Assembly: GCA_946415645.1 (NCBI GenBank) | Contig: CAMKTJ010000009.1 | Coordinates: 17,652 to 81,651 of the forward strand | Direction: 5' to 3' | Length of the DNA stretch: 64,000 nucleotides | From: an uncultured Prevotellaceae bacterium | GTDB lineage: Bacteria; Bacteroidota; Bacteroidia; Bacteroidales; Bacteroidaceae | Translations under genes and position numbers: made by a program | In this document: piece after piece, positions 24,706 to 34,100 of the stretch | Layout of the letters: every line of letters begins with the position of its first letter | How positions within the stretch are numbered: the stretch's first letter is position 1 | The notes under the pieces: generated by a model | Told to the model about the DNA's origin: nothing | The model's database searches: none | The model's input: the letters and a program-made list of their open reading frames with translations, nothing else

Positions 24706-26097
24706 TTACTCCCACGCTTCTATGTCAGCTTCTGGGAACAATTCTTTATGGAATGCAGGGTCTTTTCCCTCCTTGCGTTGTTGTAGGTAGTCGCACAAAA
24801 GACGGAATGCATATTTGCTGAGCCATACAACGGCTATCAGGTTCAGTATTGTCATCAGTGCCATGGCAATATCCACAAAGCACCATGCTTGCTGAAGTGT
24901 CATATAACCGCCCAGCAATACAACTACCCCACTAAAGATACGGAATATAAAGATAGTCCAGGGCTTGTCACAGATAAAGCGGATATTGGTCTCACCGTAA
25001 AAGTAGTTGGCAATGATTGTGCTGTAGGCAAACAGGAAAATAGCGGCTGTCAGGTACCATGCTCCCATAGAGCCCAGATGGTGCTCCATAGCACGTGAGG
25101 TCAGAATGATGCCGTCAGCCTGCGTATAGATTCCACTTAGGATAATAATGAAGGCTGTACAGGTACAGATTACCAGTGTGTCGGTAAAAACACCCAGGCT
25201 CTGCAACAATCCTTGCTTGACAGGATGGCTGATAGTAGCCGTGGCTGCAGCATTAGGAGCACTTCCTTCGCCAGCTTCGTTGCTGAAAAGACCTCGTTTC
25301 ACACCCTGCATTACAGCCATGCCTAAGGTGCCACCTGCCACTTGATGCCAACCGAAAGCACTCTTAATGATAAGTGCAATCATGGATGGTACCTGCTGGA
25401 TATTCATAGCCAGGATAACAATGGCTAGTATCAGGTAACCTACTGCCATAAAGGGAACCACCATGGCAGAGAAGTGTGCTATGCGCTGAATACCGCCAAA
25501 GATGATAACCAGTGTTAGCAGGGTAAGTGCCCATGCTGCTGTGTCTGTACCGATGCCAAAGGCTTCGTTCATGGCATCACAAAGTGTATTGCTTTGCACA
25601 ATCTGGTTGGCAAGTCCGAATCCGTATATGATAAAGCATGCAAAGATAATGCCCATCCATCGTTTGCCTAATCCATGCTGCATGTAATAGGCGGGACCTC
25701 CGTAGAAACTGTCCTCGCCTTTGCGTTTGAAGAGTTGTGCCAAGGTCGCCTCCATGAAGGCTGTACTGGCACCCAGGAGCGCCATTACCCACATCCAGAA
25801 GACAGCACCTGGACCGCCTACAAAGATGGCACTGGCTACTCCGGCAAGATTTCCTGTTCCTACACGACTGGATAAACTCACCGCAAAAGCTTGGAATGAG
25901 GATATCTTCTTCTGTTTTTTCTCATTATTCTGCTCAGATGGTGTTGAAGGGGTGACAAGGCTACGGAACATTTCACCAATGTGAGTAAATTGAACGGCTC
26001 TGAGGTTCCATGTAAAATACAATGCACAGCCTACCAGCATAGTTATAACTACGTAGGTCCAGAGAAAATCGCTTATGGATGAAATTATTTCTATCAT
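24706..26097 (-). CDS. Alanine/glycine:cation symporter family protein (AGCS)
   Basis: This 463-residue inner-membrane protein has about ten hydrophobic segments. Family motifs are SLSSRVGTGNLAGVASAIFVGGPGAVFWMW (given in two parts: the GTGNLAGVA helix break and the GGPGAVFWM turn), GGPAYYMQHGLG and GLFSNEAGEGSAPNAAATA. It imports alanine or glycine with Na+ or H+. Its start codon overlaps the stop of the upstream receiver/ATP-grasp gene by one base (TAATG), so translation of the two is coupled. No regulatory site is seen between them. Confidence 0.92.
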   Translation of the reverse strand: MIEIISSISDFLWTYVVITMLVGCALYFTWNLRAVQFTHIGEMFRSLVTPSTPSEQNNEKKQKKISSFQAFAVSLSSRVGTGNLAGVASAIFVGGPGAVFWMWVMALLGASTAFMEATLAQLFKRKGEDSFYGGPAYYMQHGLGKRWMGIIFACFIIYGFGLANQIVQSNTLCDAMNEAFGIGTDTAAWALTLLTLVIIFGGIQRIAHFSAMVVPFMAVGYLILAIVILAMNIQQVPSMIALIIKSAFGWHQVAGGTLGMAVMQGVKRGLFSNEAGEGSAPNAAATATISHPVKQGLLQSLGVFTDTLVICTCTAFIIILSGIYTQADGIILTSRAMEHHLGSMGAWYLTAAIFLFAYSTIIANYFYGETNIRFICDKPWTIFIFRIFSGVVVLLGGYMTLQQAWCFVDIAMALMTILNLIAVVWLSKYAFRLLCDYLQQRKEGKDPAFHKELFPEADIEAWE

Positions 26098-29000
26098 TAG
26101 TCTGTAGATGTATTTTGCTCCTTGATTCTTACTTCTTGCTCATCACTTGTCATGATAACAGCCTCTTTCTTCTGGCCGTCAACCTTTATGGTCAGCGGTT
26201 CAGAGAATCGTACGTGGCGTACATGCTTTGTTTCCTGAACTGCGGGCATTTTGTTGAGCATGTCCTGGCGGTATACGCCATCACCGCGGAAGGCGTCTAT
26301 GGTCAGATAGCACACGCCTAAGGAGGTAAGGTTCTGGAAGAAGTGGGTGCCTTGGCTGGGATCAACTTGGTAATTGTCCAGCCCGGCCTCTACTATTATC
26401 TGTGAGGCACTGATATGCGGCCATTTTACTGGAATGCCCAGCCAAGGGTCGCTACTTCCCCAACGTCCGGGGCCAACCAATAAATAGTTCTGTCCCTGCA
26501 GACCGTTCTCTCCGTTTATATCGGGTTGTTTGTTAGTGCTTAGGAAGGATCGGTTGATACGTTCTATCTCATCAGCAATCTCATAATTCATGCTGGGTGT
26601 GTAGCCTTCCGTCTTGACGTAAACGATATCTCTTATCTCGGTGAATATGCCATGCCCGATAGCATTGTGCGAGCGTAAGAGGCACTTTTCGTCGGGTATT
26701 TCTTTCAAGTCCTCGTTCAGTTCCATACGGTTGTCTACCATGGGGCGGATTTGCAACATGTAGAACTCTCCCGTCTTGTCGGCATGCAGGTTCACGGCAA
26801 ACTCTATCTCAACGGGGCGCTTCATCTCATCTTGTCCGTATTTGAGCACTTTCTGCATCAGTTCCGGTAAAGGGAAGACTTCGTGCTTCAATACACCGGC
26901 AAAGGAAACAATCTTGCGATTCTTGCCTTCGTAATATCCATCGTAGATACATTGGTCATAGGGGTCAAAGGTAGAGGATATCCACTGCAATGTTCCGTCC
27001 TGCTCGGCATCCCGGACGGGAACCTTGACCAGGTTGAATCCGTCATCTACCTTGAATTCCTTGTCGCCTTCCTCCTCTTTGGTTCTAAGGGCCAGAAAGT
27101 GTGTCTGCGTATCACGCAGTGCCAGTTCCATCTCACTCATCTGCAGTACCTGGTGGGGATGATAGGGGCAAACGCGTAGGCTTACGCCGCCATCTACAAT
27201 GTACTTGCCTAATCCCATAGCAAGTGAAACGGTTCCTTCCTCGGCATTCTCGTCTCCGATAGGGTAGTAGTTGATGCTACGTGCTACACCGCTTATCACG
27301 GGGTAGAAACGGTCGCCATGCTGTTCGCCTACTACTTCCTGAAGGATTACAGCCATCTTCTCCTGGTCTATCACATTGCTGGTAGCTGTCATGTAGTCCT
27401 TGCTTCCCTGATAGAATACGCTGGCATATACGGCTTTGATAGCTCCTGCTAACATAGAGAGACGTTCGTATTTGTCTATGCTATAGGGAATCATGTATGT
27501 GGAATAGACGCCCGCAAATGGTTGGTAATGCGAATCCTCCAACAAACTGCTGCTTCGTATGGCAATGGGGGTGCTGACTACAGAGAGGAAAGCTTCCAGG
27601 TCGCCCAACAGTCGCATTGGCAGACGTGCACGGAGGAAGTGCTGCAGGATTGTTTCGTCAGGCAGGTCGCTCAGTGCTATCTGGTAAAGCTCGTTTGTGT
27701 CCATGAACTCGTCAAAGATATCCGTACACAGCACAACGGTCTTGGGGATACGTACCTGAGCGCCAGGGTATTCGTTCAGGTCGGTGTGGCGCATCAGAAT
27801 GTGGTCTATGAAAGCCAGACCACGTCCTTTTCCGCCTAAGCTGCCATCGCCAATCCGGGCAAAGTTAGAATATTGGTCGAAACGTTCGCGCTGGAATACA
27901 GCCACAACGCCTTGGTTCTTCATCCTACGGTAGGCTACAATGGCGTCTAGAATAATCTGTCGATGCGCATCTACATCCTGCAGGTTCTCCCATGTAATAT
28001 TTTTCAGGAATTCCGAGATGGGGAAGAGGGCACGACTGGCAAGCCATCTGCTGACGTTGTTGTGGCTGATATGGTAGAGCAGGCTTCGGGCCGGCACTGT
28101 CATGATGTTGTTTTGCAGGTCCTTCAGGTTGTGAATTCTTACAACCTCCTCCATGGTATCGGGGTTACGGAATATGAAATCTCCGAAACCGAAGAATCGC
28201 TGCACAAGGCTTCTCAGATCTACGGCCATCTTCTTTGAGTTCTTGTCAATGAAGAGTGCCTTGCACCTGTCCGCCAACTTGGCCTTCTCTGATTCAGAGG
28301 AATTCAGAATAAGGGGTATGTAGGGGTCGTTGGCACGGATGGCGCTTAAAAGCTTAAAGCCTGCATCCTCGTCTTTCTCTGCATCTGGCGTCATGGGGAA
28401 ACGGCAGTCGCTGATTACTCCCAAGGTGTTGTTGGCAAACCTGCTGTACAGGCTCCATGCCTCTTCGTAGTTGCGGGCCAGTACAATCTTTGGTCTACCA
28501 CGCATTCGCAATGTTTCCAAACTGGTGTTCAGGGCCTCGGTGGCAAACTCAAGGCTTTGCTGCAACACAAAGTTGTACAGGCTGGGCAGAATGCTGCTGT
28601 AAAAGCGGATGCTATCCTCTACCACCAGAATCATCTGTACACCGGCACTGCGTATGTCATGCTCCAGATTCATTCTGTCCTCCATCAGTTTGATGATGGA
28701 AAGCAATAGCTCTGTGTTACCTAACCAGCAGAAGACGTATTCAAAGACGGAAAGGTCCTCGTTCTCCATGCGCTTGGTAATACCGTGACTGAATGGGGTA
28801 AGTACCACAATGGGTATTGTGGTGTATATTTGCTTGATAGAGCGGGCAATATCAAAGACACTGTTGTCTTCGGCTGCAGGCATACAGATTACAAGGTCTA
28901 TATTACCACCGGCCATCTGCCTTTCTGCCTCTTCTTTACTGGCTACCTGAATGAATCGGGGAGGGAAGCGGAGGCCCAAGCGTGCATATTCCGAAAAGAT

Positions 29001-29120
29001 CTTTTCGTCAACGCGTCCGTCATCCTCCAGCATAAAGGCATCATACGGATTGGCTATCAACAGCACGTTGCAGATGCGGTTCAGCATCAAGTCAACAAAC
29101 GAGGTATCTTTCAGTTGCAT
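26097..29120 (-). CDS. Receiver-ATP-grasp protein related to PEP synthase/pyruvate phosphate dikinase N-domain
   Basis: This 1007-residue cytoplasmic protein has two response-regulator-like domains followed by a PPDK_N ATP-grasp domain. In receiver 1 (about 15-150) the phospho-acceptor position is Met80 (IDLVICMP), so it is probably inactive. Receiver 2 (about 165-335) keeps VVEDS and an Asp at 238 (ISDCRFP). The ATP-grasp part starts with GSLGGKGRGLAF (about 425) and has IAIRSSSLLEDS (about 520) and LQIRPMVDNR (about 792). The phosphohistidine and PEP/pyruvate-barrel domains of true PpsA or PpdK are missing; in their place lies a C-terminal domain with LVGPGRWGSSDPW and PSQGTHFFQN. It is coupled to an amino-acid symporter gene and lies next to gdhA. 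A nitrogen or carbon signalling role is inferred; the reaction is unknown. Confidence 0.8.
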   Translation of the reverse strand: MQLKDTSFVDLMLNRICNVLLIANPYDAFMLEDDGRVDEKIFSEYARLGLRFPPRFIQVASKEEAERQMAGGNIDLVICMPAAEDNSVFDIARSIKQIYTTIPIVVLTPFSHGITKRMENEDLSVFEYVFCWLGNTELLLSIIKLMEDRMNLEHDIRSAGVQMILVVEDSIRFYSSILPSLYNFVLQQSLEFATEALNTSLETLRMRGRPKIVLARNYEEAWSLYSRFANNTLGVISDCRFPMTPDAEKDEDAGFKLLSAIRANDPYIPLILNSSESEKAKLADRCKALFIDKNSKKMAVDLRSLVQRFFGFGDFIFRNPDTMEEVVRIHNLKDLQNNIMTVPARSLLYHISHNNVSRWLASRALFPISEFLKNITWENLQDVDAHRQIILDAIVAYRRMKNQGVVAVFQRERFDQYSNFARIGDGSLGGKGRGLAFIDHILMRHTDLNEYPGAQVRIPKTVVLCTDIFDEFMDTNELYQIALSDLPDETILQHFLRARLPMRLLGDLEAFLSVVSTPIAIRSSSLLEDSHYQPFAGVYSTYMIPYSIDKYERLSMLAGAIKAVYASVFYQGSKDYMTATSNVIDQEKMAVILQEVVGEQHGDRFYPVISGVARSINYYPIGDENAEEGTVSLAMGLGKYIVDGGVSLRVCPYHPHQVLQMSEMELALRDTQTHFLALRTKEEEGDKEFKVDDGFNLVKVPVRDAEQDGTLQWISSTFDPYDQCIYDGYYEGKNRKIVSFAGVLKHEVFPLPELMQKVLKYGQDEMKRPVEIEFAVNLHADKTGEFYMLQIRPMVDNRMELNEDLKEIPDEKCLLRSHNAIGHGIFTEIRDIVYVKTEGYTPSMNYEIADEIERINRSFLSTNKQPDINGENGLQGQNYLLVGPGRWGSSDPWLGIPVKWPHISASQIIVEAGLDNYQVDPSQGTHFFQNLTSLGVCYLTIDAFRGDGVYRQDMLNKMPAVQETKHVRHVRFSEPLTIKVDGQKKEAVIMTSDEQEVRIKEQNTSTD

Positions 29121-29143
29121 GGTTTCTTTTGCGTAATTATTTG

Positions 29144-29151
29144 CAAAAGTA
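29144..29151 (-). promoter_or_regulatory. -7 box for the receiver/ATP-grasp-symporter-kinase transcript
   Basis: TACTTTTG on the minus strand fits TAnnTTTG, 23 bases before the ATG at 29120. No good -33 box is seen. It follows the gdhA terminator. Confidence 0.45.
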
Positions 29152-29190
29152 CGAAAAATAATTGAGAATCACGGGCTTGAGTTTAAAAAA

Positions 29191-29227
29191 TAAGCCTCAG
29201 CTTGGTATTTCACCATGCTGAGGCTTA
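29191..29227 (-). terminator. Terminator of gdhA
   Basis: TAAGCCTCAGC pairs with GCTGAGGCTTA over 11 bp with a 15-base loop. On the minus strand a run of T follows (TTTTTTAAAC), 25 bases after the gdhA stop at 29253. Confidence 0.88.
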
Positions 29228-29252
29228 CATATATAATTGCTATGGCAGTAGC

Positions 29253-30590
29253 TTATACAATTCCCTGAGCCATCATAGCCTTAGCGACTTTCATGAAGCC
29301 AGCTACGTTAGCACCCTTTACGTAGTTTACATAGCCGTCGGGCTCTGTGCCGTACTTCACGCAGTTCTCGTGGATGTTCTCCATGATCCAGAGCAACTTA
29401 GCGTCAACTTCCTCAGCTGACCAGCTCAGACGCTCTGAGTTCTGAGACATCTCAAGACCTGATACTGACACACCACCGGCGTTGCTAGCCTTACCGGGAG
29501 AGTACAGAATCTTAGCCTGCTGGAATACCTTGATTGCCTCAGGAGTAGAAGGCATGTTAGCGCCCTCAGCAACAGCGATAACGCCGTTGGCAACCAGAGC
29601 CTTAGCAGCTTCCTCGTTCAATTCGTTCTGAGTAGCACAGGGCAGTGCGATGTCAGCCTTCTCGAACCAAGGCTTAGCACCTGCTACATACTTGGCTGTG
29701 GGATATTTGTCTGCATATTCTTTGATACGACCACGGTAAACGTTCTTCAACTCCATGATGTAATCCAACTTCTCGCGTGTGATACCGTCTGGATCGTAGA
29801 TATAACCGTCAGAGTCTGACATTGTCATAGGAATACCACCCAACTGCAGTACCTTCTCTGCAGCATACTGAGCTACGTTACCTGCACCAGAGATCAGTAC
29901 CTTCTTGCCCTCTACGTTGTCACCCTTAGTCTTCAGCATGGCACGCAGGAAGTAAACTGTACCGTAACCGGTAGCCTCGGGACGGATCAGTGAACCGCCG
30001 AACTCAATACCCTTACCTGTCAATACACCGCTATACTCGCGAGTGAGCTTCTTGTACATACCGAACATGTAGCCAACCTCACGACCACCTACGCCGATGT
30101 CACCAGCAGGTACATCAGTATCGGGACCGATGTGACGTGTCAACTCCAGCATGAAAGCCTGGCAGAAACGCATTACCTCAGCGTTGCTTTTACCACGGGG
30201 AGAGAAGTCAGAACCACCCTTACCACCACCCATAGGCAGAGTAGTCAGAGAGTTCTTGAAAGTCTGCTCGAAGGCAAGGAACTTCAGGATACCCAGGTTA
30301 ACGCTCTTATGGAAACGGATACCGCCCTTGTAGGGACCGATAGCATTGTTGTGCTGGATACGGTAACCCATGTTGGTCTGAATCTGTCCCTTGTCGTCCA
30401 TCCATGTTACACGGAACTGGTAAACTCTGTCGGGAATGCAAAGGCGCTCAATCAAATTTACTTTGTCGAACTCGGGGTGCTTGTTGTACTCTTCTTCGAT
30501 AGTGCCAAGAACCTCTTCTACTGCCTGATGATACTCGGGCTCATTGGGGAAGCGTCTTTTAAGATCTTCCAAGACTTTTTTTGCGTCCAT
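29253..30590 (-). CDS. gdhA: NADP-specific glutamate dehydrogenase
   Basis: This 445-residue enzyme makes glutamate from 2-oxoglutarate and ammonia with NADPH, the main ammonium-assimilation route in Bacteroidales. Residues GYRIQHNNAIGPYKGGIRFH, LPMGGGKGGSDF (catalytic Lys region), VPAGDIGVGGREVGYMFGMYKKL and the Rossmann ISGAGNVAQYAAEKV stretch are all intact. The length is that of hexameric GDH. It has its own consensus promoter at 30641-30671 and a terminator, so it is a single-gene unit, with comF 126 bases upstream. Confidence 0.97.
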   Translation of the reverse strand: MDAKKVLEDLKRRFPNEPEYHQAVEEVLGTIEEEYNKHPEFDKVNLIERLCIPDRVYQFRVTWMDDKGQIQTNMGYRIQHNNAIGPYKGGIRFHKSVNLGILKFLAFEQTFKNSLTTLPMGGGKGGSDFSPRGKSNAEVMRFCQAFMLELTRHIGPDTDVPAGDIGVGGREVGYMFGMYKKLTREYSGVLTGKGIEFGGSLIRPEATGYGTVYFLRAMLKTKGDNVEGKKVLISGAGNVAQYAAEKVLQLGGIPMTMSDSDGYIYDPDGITREKLDYIMELKNVYRGRIKEYADKYPTAKYVAGAKPWFEKADIALPCATQNELNEEAAKALVANGVIAVAEGANMPSTPEAIKVFQQAKILYSPGKASNAGGVSVSGLEMSQNSERLSWSAEEVDAKLLWIMENIHENCVKYGTEPDGYVNYVKGANVAGFMKVAKAMMAQGIV

Positions 30591-30640
30591 TCTGAATTAA
30601 TTTAAACTAATACTTAGGTTTGTTACTTTCATTCTGGGTG

Positions 30641-30671
30641 CAAAATTATATAAAATACTCCAAATATCAAA
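30641..30671 (-). promoter_or_regulatory. Promoter of gdhA
   Basis: TTTG (30668-30671, minus strand) lies exactly 19 bases before TAATTTTG (30641-30648). This is a near-perfect Bacteroidota promoter, the best in the window. The ATG follows 50 bases later, leaving a short leader. Confidence 0.8.
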
Positions 30672-30716
30672 CGATTTGTAAGAAAATGTGTAGAAAAAAT
30701 CACAAATCGTCATGTT

Positions 30717-31403
30717 TTAGGCGTCTAACGCAATTGTAAATATGCTGATTGTTGCTTGCGAGTCAGTTGCAAGTATGGCTTGGGCGCAGTTGCCTATAGT
30801 TGCACCTGTTGTCAGTACGTCATCTACCAGAAGGATGCGTTTTCCCCTCCAGTCCTGTGGGATGTTGGCCTCGTATTTCCCGATGGTATTCTCTTTTCTA
30901 GCTTTTTGGCTCAATTTGGTCTGGGATGTTCCGGTATCTTTCTTTATAAGAAGGTTCATGACGGGCCGGTGCATGATTCTTCCCATTCCCCTTGCTATCA
31001 TTTCAGCCTGATTATATCCCCTTGTTTTTATTCTCTTCCTGTCTGCAGGGACTGGAACAATTACATCTATCTTCTCAGCAAGTTGCAGGTGTGTAATTTC
31101 CGTGGCTGCCCACTCTCCAATCTTGATTCCCAGTTGTGCCCCGCCTTTGTATTTTATCTTTATAAGTATGTTATGAAAATCAGACTGATGTCTGTAATAC
31201 ATCAGGGTGGCACCATATTGTACGGGTGCAAAGTTCCAGACTTTTCTTAGGGGCTCATTGTCCTCTATGCTTTGCAGGGGGTAGCGAGGCATTTGTATTG
31301 AGCAGCTGGTGCATATATATTGCTCGGATGGTTCCAGCGTTTGTTGACATACCACGCATTTGCGCGGCAAGAGGATATTACATAAATCCGCAATCAGACT
31401 CAT
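30717..31403 (-). CDS. comF: ComF family phosphoribosyltransferase-like protein
   Basis: This 228-residue protein has an N-terminal zinc-finger-like part with CVVC and CTSC pairs (residues about 16-34), followed by a type I PRTase fold with VIVPVPADRKRIKTRGYNQAE and the PRPP loop LLVDDVLTTGAT (about 190). ComF homologues are linked to DNA uptake in naturally competent bacteria, but their exact reaction is unknown. It is a stand-alone gene, downstream of the AAGTT-box inverted repeat at 31468-31516. No other competence gene is in the window. Confidence 0.88.
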   Translation of the reverse strand: MSLIADLCNILLPRKCVVCQQTLEPSEQYICTSCSIQMPRYPLQSIEDNEPLRKVWNFAPVQYGATLMYYRHQSDFHNILIKIKYKGGAQLGIKIGEWAATEITHLQLAEKIDVIVPVPADRKRIKTRGYNQAEMIARGMGRIMHRPVMNLLIKKDTGTSQTKLSQKARKENTIGKYEANIPQDWRGKRILLVDDVLTTGATIGNCAQAILATDSQATISIFTIALDA

Positions 31404-31467
31404 ATTCTATACTTTAGAGTTACCTTTTTATAAAAGAAAAACATCTTAGTCAGAGGGTTTCTTTCTC

Positions 31468-31516
31468 TAACTTAAGAAATATATTTTCCAAGTTAGAAAA
31501 TATATTTCTTAAGTTA
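31468..31516. repeat. Perfect 21-bp inverted repeat with helically phased AAGTT boxes
   Basis: The arm TAACTTAAGAAATATATTTTC (given in pieces: TAACTTAAG, AAATATATTT, TC) at 31468-31488 is the exact reverse complement of 31496-31516, around loop CAAGTTA. AAGTT or AACTT boxes recur at 31469, 31490 and 31511, 21 bases apart, and again at 31533 (22). It lies 65-113 bases upstream of comF and beyond the SusD terminator. An operator or stable hairpin is possible; no T-run follows. Confidence 0.9.
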
Positions 31517-31557
31517 ATTATTGTAAGAAAGTAAGTTGATTTATCTTCCATAACAAA

Positions 31558-31587
31558 AAGAGCGCTCGGATTATTCCGGGCGCTCTT
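31558..31587 (-). terminator. Terminator of the fasciclin-SusC-SusD operon
   Basis: AAGAGCGC(T)CGG pairs with CCG(G)GCGCTCTT around an ATTATT loop. On the minus strand it is followed by TTTTTG and begins 20 bases after the last stop (31608). It closes the 17-kb six-gene unit. Confidence 0.88.
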
Positions 31588-31607
31588 GGGAATATTTGTA
31601 TGAACAA

Positions 31608-34082
31608 TTATTCGGTGGGGAAGGGCAGATACCAGTTGGTAGAGTTCAACAGGATGTTGTACAACTTCATATCCATGGTTCCGCTACGTTTTGCAACGCG
31701 CTTAGCCAGGAAACTGGGATCGCCACGACGGATAGCTACACGAGCCAGGTCTGAGAAGCGACAACCCTCGAAGGCAAGCTCCAGAGCATCCTCGTCAATG
31801 ATAAGGTCCTCAACAGCCTCTATAATCCATGCTTTGTCTATGGGGTTGTTGGCATCCTGACCATAGATTTGCTCCTTTGTTACTGTTATGCCATGATTTT
31901 CCTTGATCTTCTTGGTAACCATATCAACGTAGTTGTATGAACTCAACTGGTCGGTATCACCGGGTCTGAGGATACCGCAACCACGCTGGTGAATACCAAT
32001 GGTCAGGAAATCAGTTAGCCCGGAAGAACCAGGTACGTTATCATCATCTCTCAAACTGAAGCCATTGCTTGCATAAACTTCTGACTTAAAGAGGGGGTTA
32101 ACGTAGGTATCGTAGCCACGCAGATTCACCTGTGTGGTGAAGGTCATCCAAGGCTTAGAAGAGGCGTTTTCCATCTCTCTGCGATCCAGATACCAGCATG
32201 CTTTTGCAAGATAGGGTATAGGATAGTTGTTGAAAGTCTTAGCATAGAAGTAAACATACTTCCTGTCATTTTTCTGGTCAAAATGTCTGGCTGGAATGGG
32301 TGTTTCGCCTTCTTCCAGATTTGCATTTGCCTTTATGGAGTCTTCCTGCCAGATACTGTTGACATAATCCTCCAGATCAGCCAATGTGCTGATGCTTACA
32401 CCGTCTTCTTCTACGGAACCATATCGGTAGGTAGTGTCAGTTCTTTCTTCGATGAAGCAATATAGGCTATCCTTTACACCGAAATCGTTATTTGCGCCAG
32501 AGATATAAGAATAGGGAGTGTTGTAGTCGTCCTCCTTAAGTACGCTGGGGAACCACTTACTGTGGTCGCTTACCAAACCTGTCTTCAGAATGGCAAATGC
32601 ATAGCTGGGGAAGCCGGCACGGTTGATAGCCTCGGCATAGCGCAGCCAGATGGTAGCCTTACGGTAAATCAGGGGGTAAACGGTAGTGAAGCTACCCATG
32701 GGATTCTGCTTGCTGACAAGTTTTCCATACTGGGTATTTTCGCCTACAGACAGTGAGTATTGCTCGCTTATTGGTTTACGTACAACGAGGTTACTACCTG
32801 TACTGCGAACATTATAAATCCATGAACGGCGTGCATCACCTACACCTGGCAAAGTAACCAGCTCCATATTCTCTTCGCTGGAAGTCTGGCCAATGTAGCA
32901 CTCGTATTTCTGACTGTCGCACAGAGCCTCATATCCTCTACTGGGAATCAGTTCACGGCGATAGCCATTATCCCAGTAATTCAGACTGACGTACGAGTTG
33001 GCCTTATCGCCACTACCTGTTGAAGACAATGTGGCATCAAATCCAAACAGTCGGTTGATGTCGGTAAATACCAGACCGTCCAGACGTCCCTTGTTGCTGG
33101 GGATGCAGGTGATGGCCTCACCGCGGTATCTGCCATTATTGAAATTCAGAGATTTCTCTATATATGGTACTCCTGAGTATCCATACTGAGGTTCGTCAAC
33201 GTTAGCACGGACATCACCAGTGCTGATGTAGTCATCACTTTCCAGAGGACCGCAGAACTTGCTGTTCAGGAAGTTGTAATAGTAGCCTGCGGCTTTGGCA
33301 CAGGCCTGGTCATCGCCTTGCAGCAGATACAGGTCGCCTAACACTACGTCTATGGGGAACATTGTACGCATGCTGTGGCATAAATAGGAACTATTGTTGG
33401 TATTCGCGTCACCATAGTTGTTGTACTGTGGGTAAATCTCTTCACCGAACATCTTCTCCAGCACAACCTTTACACTATCCAACTGTGGTCCCAGTTTTTC
33501 TGCCAGAGTCTGGGCGTTTGCCATGGGGTGGTTAGGATTGGTGATGAAGTTGTTGATTTCATCTGTGGTAAGCATAGGCGTTGTGTAGAAGGGGACATTG
33601 CCGTATGCATAGATGAGCTGCATATATACCCATGCACGGATGGCCATAACCTGAGCATATTCTCGTAACATATAGCTGCTGCCTTGGCCGGTTGATACCT
33701 TTCTGGCAGTATCACACTTGGCAATATAGGCATTACAACTGTTGATTACGTGGTAGTAGTCGCTAACCTTCATGTATGCACATGCACCATCCTTGTACTT
33801 GTCCTCGTAACCGTTCTTACCGAAGTTGATGATGGCTGCAATAGTGTCACTGACGTAGGAGGTACCATCCACCAGGTCACCACGGCACTCATTGAGAATC
33901 ACGTAACGCTCTGCAATACCCTGCAGAGACTTTATCACACCCCAATAGGAATAAAGGGTATCTTGTGCCACGTCATAAGCGTGGCGATCATTATCGGGTG
34001 TCAGCATGTCCTGGCATGACGTATTCAGCATACCCAGTGTCATGCAGCAGATAAGCAAGCTTATAATTGATTTCTTTTTCAT
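31608..34082 (-). CDS. SusD/RagB-family surface lipoprotein, second set (large)
   Basis: This 824-residue nutrient-binding lipoprotein caps the SusC barrel encoded just upstream (18 bases). The lipobox is NTSC (Cys about residue 23). SusD features include the tetratricopeptide-like helices with MAIRAWVYMQLIYAYGNVPFY (about 150-172; quoted as AIRAWVYMQLIYAYG), a C-terminal ELAFEGCRFSDLARVAIRRGD stretch (FEGCRFSDL) and YNILLNSTNWYLPFP at the end. Most SusD proteins have 500-650 residues, so it carries about 200 extra. The order in the operon is fasciclin, SusC, SusD, each twice. The ligand is unknown; sugar, peptide or glycopeptide are all possible. Confidence 0.9.
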   Translation of the reverse strand: MKKKSIISLLICCMTLGMLNTSCQDMLTPDNDRHAYDVAQDTLYSYWGVIKSLQGIAERYVILNECRGDLVDGTSYVSDTIAAIINFGKNGYEDKYKDGACAYMKVSDYYHVINSCNAYIAKCDTARKVSTGQGSSYMLREYAQVMAIRAWVYMQLIYAYGNVPFYTTPMLTTDEINNFITNPNHPMANAQTLAEKLGPQLDSVKVVLEKMFGEEIYPQYNNYGDANTNNSSYLCHSMRTMFPIDVVLGDLYLLQGDDQACAKAAGYYYNFLNSKFCGPLESDDYISTGDVRANVDEPQYGYSGVPYIEKSLNFNNGRYRGEAITCIPSNKGRLDGLVFTDINRLFGFDATLSSTGSGDKANSYVSLNYWDNGYRRELIPSRGYEALCDSQKYECYIGQTSSEENMELVTLPGVGDARRSWIYNVRSTGSNLVVRKPISEQYSLSVGENTQYGKLVSKQNPMGSFTTVYPLIYRKATIWLRYAEAINRAGFPSYAFAILKTGLVSDHSKWFPSVLKEDDYNTPYSYISGANNDFGVKDSLYCFIEERTDTTYRYGSVEEDGVSISTLADLEDYVNSIWQEDSIKANANLEEGETPIPARHFDQKNDRKYVYFYAKTFNNYPIPYLAKACWYLDRREMENASSKPWMTFTTQVNLRGYDTYVNPLFKSEVYASNGFSLRDDDNVPGSSGLTDFLTIGIHQRGCGILRPGDTDQLSSYNYVDMVTKKIKENHGITVTKEQIYGQDANNPIDKAWIIEAVEDLIIDEDALELAFEGCRFSDLARVAIRRGDPSFLAKRVAKRSGTMDMKLYNILLNSTNWYLPFPTE

Positions 34083-34100
34083 AATCTTATATTCTTCTGA

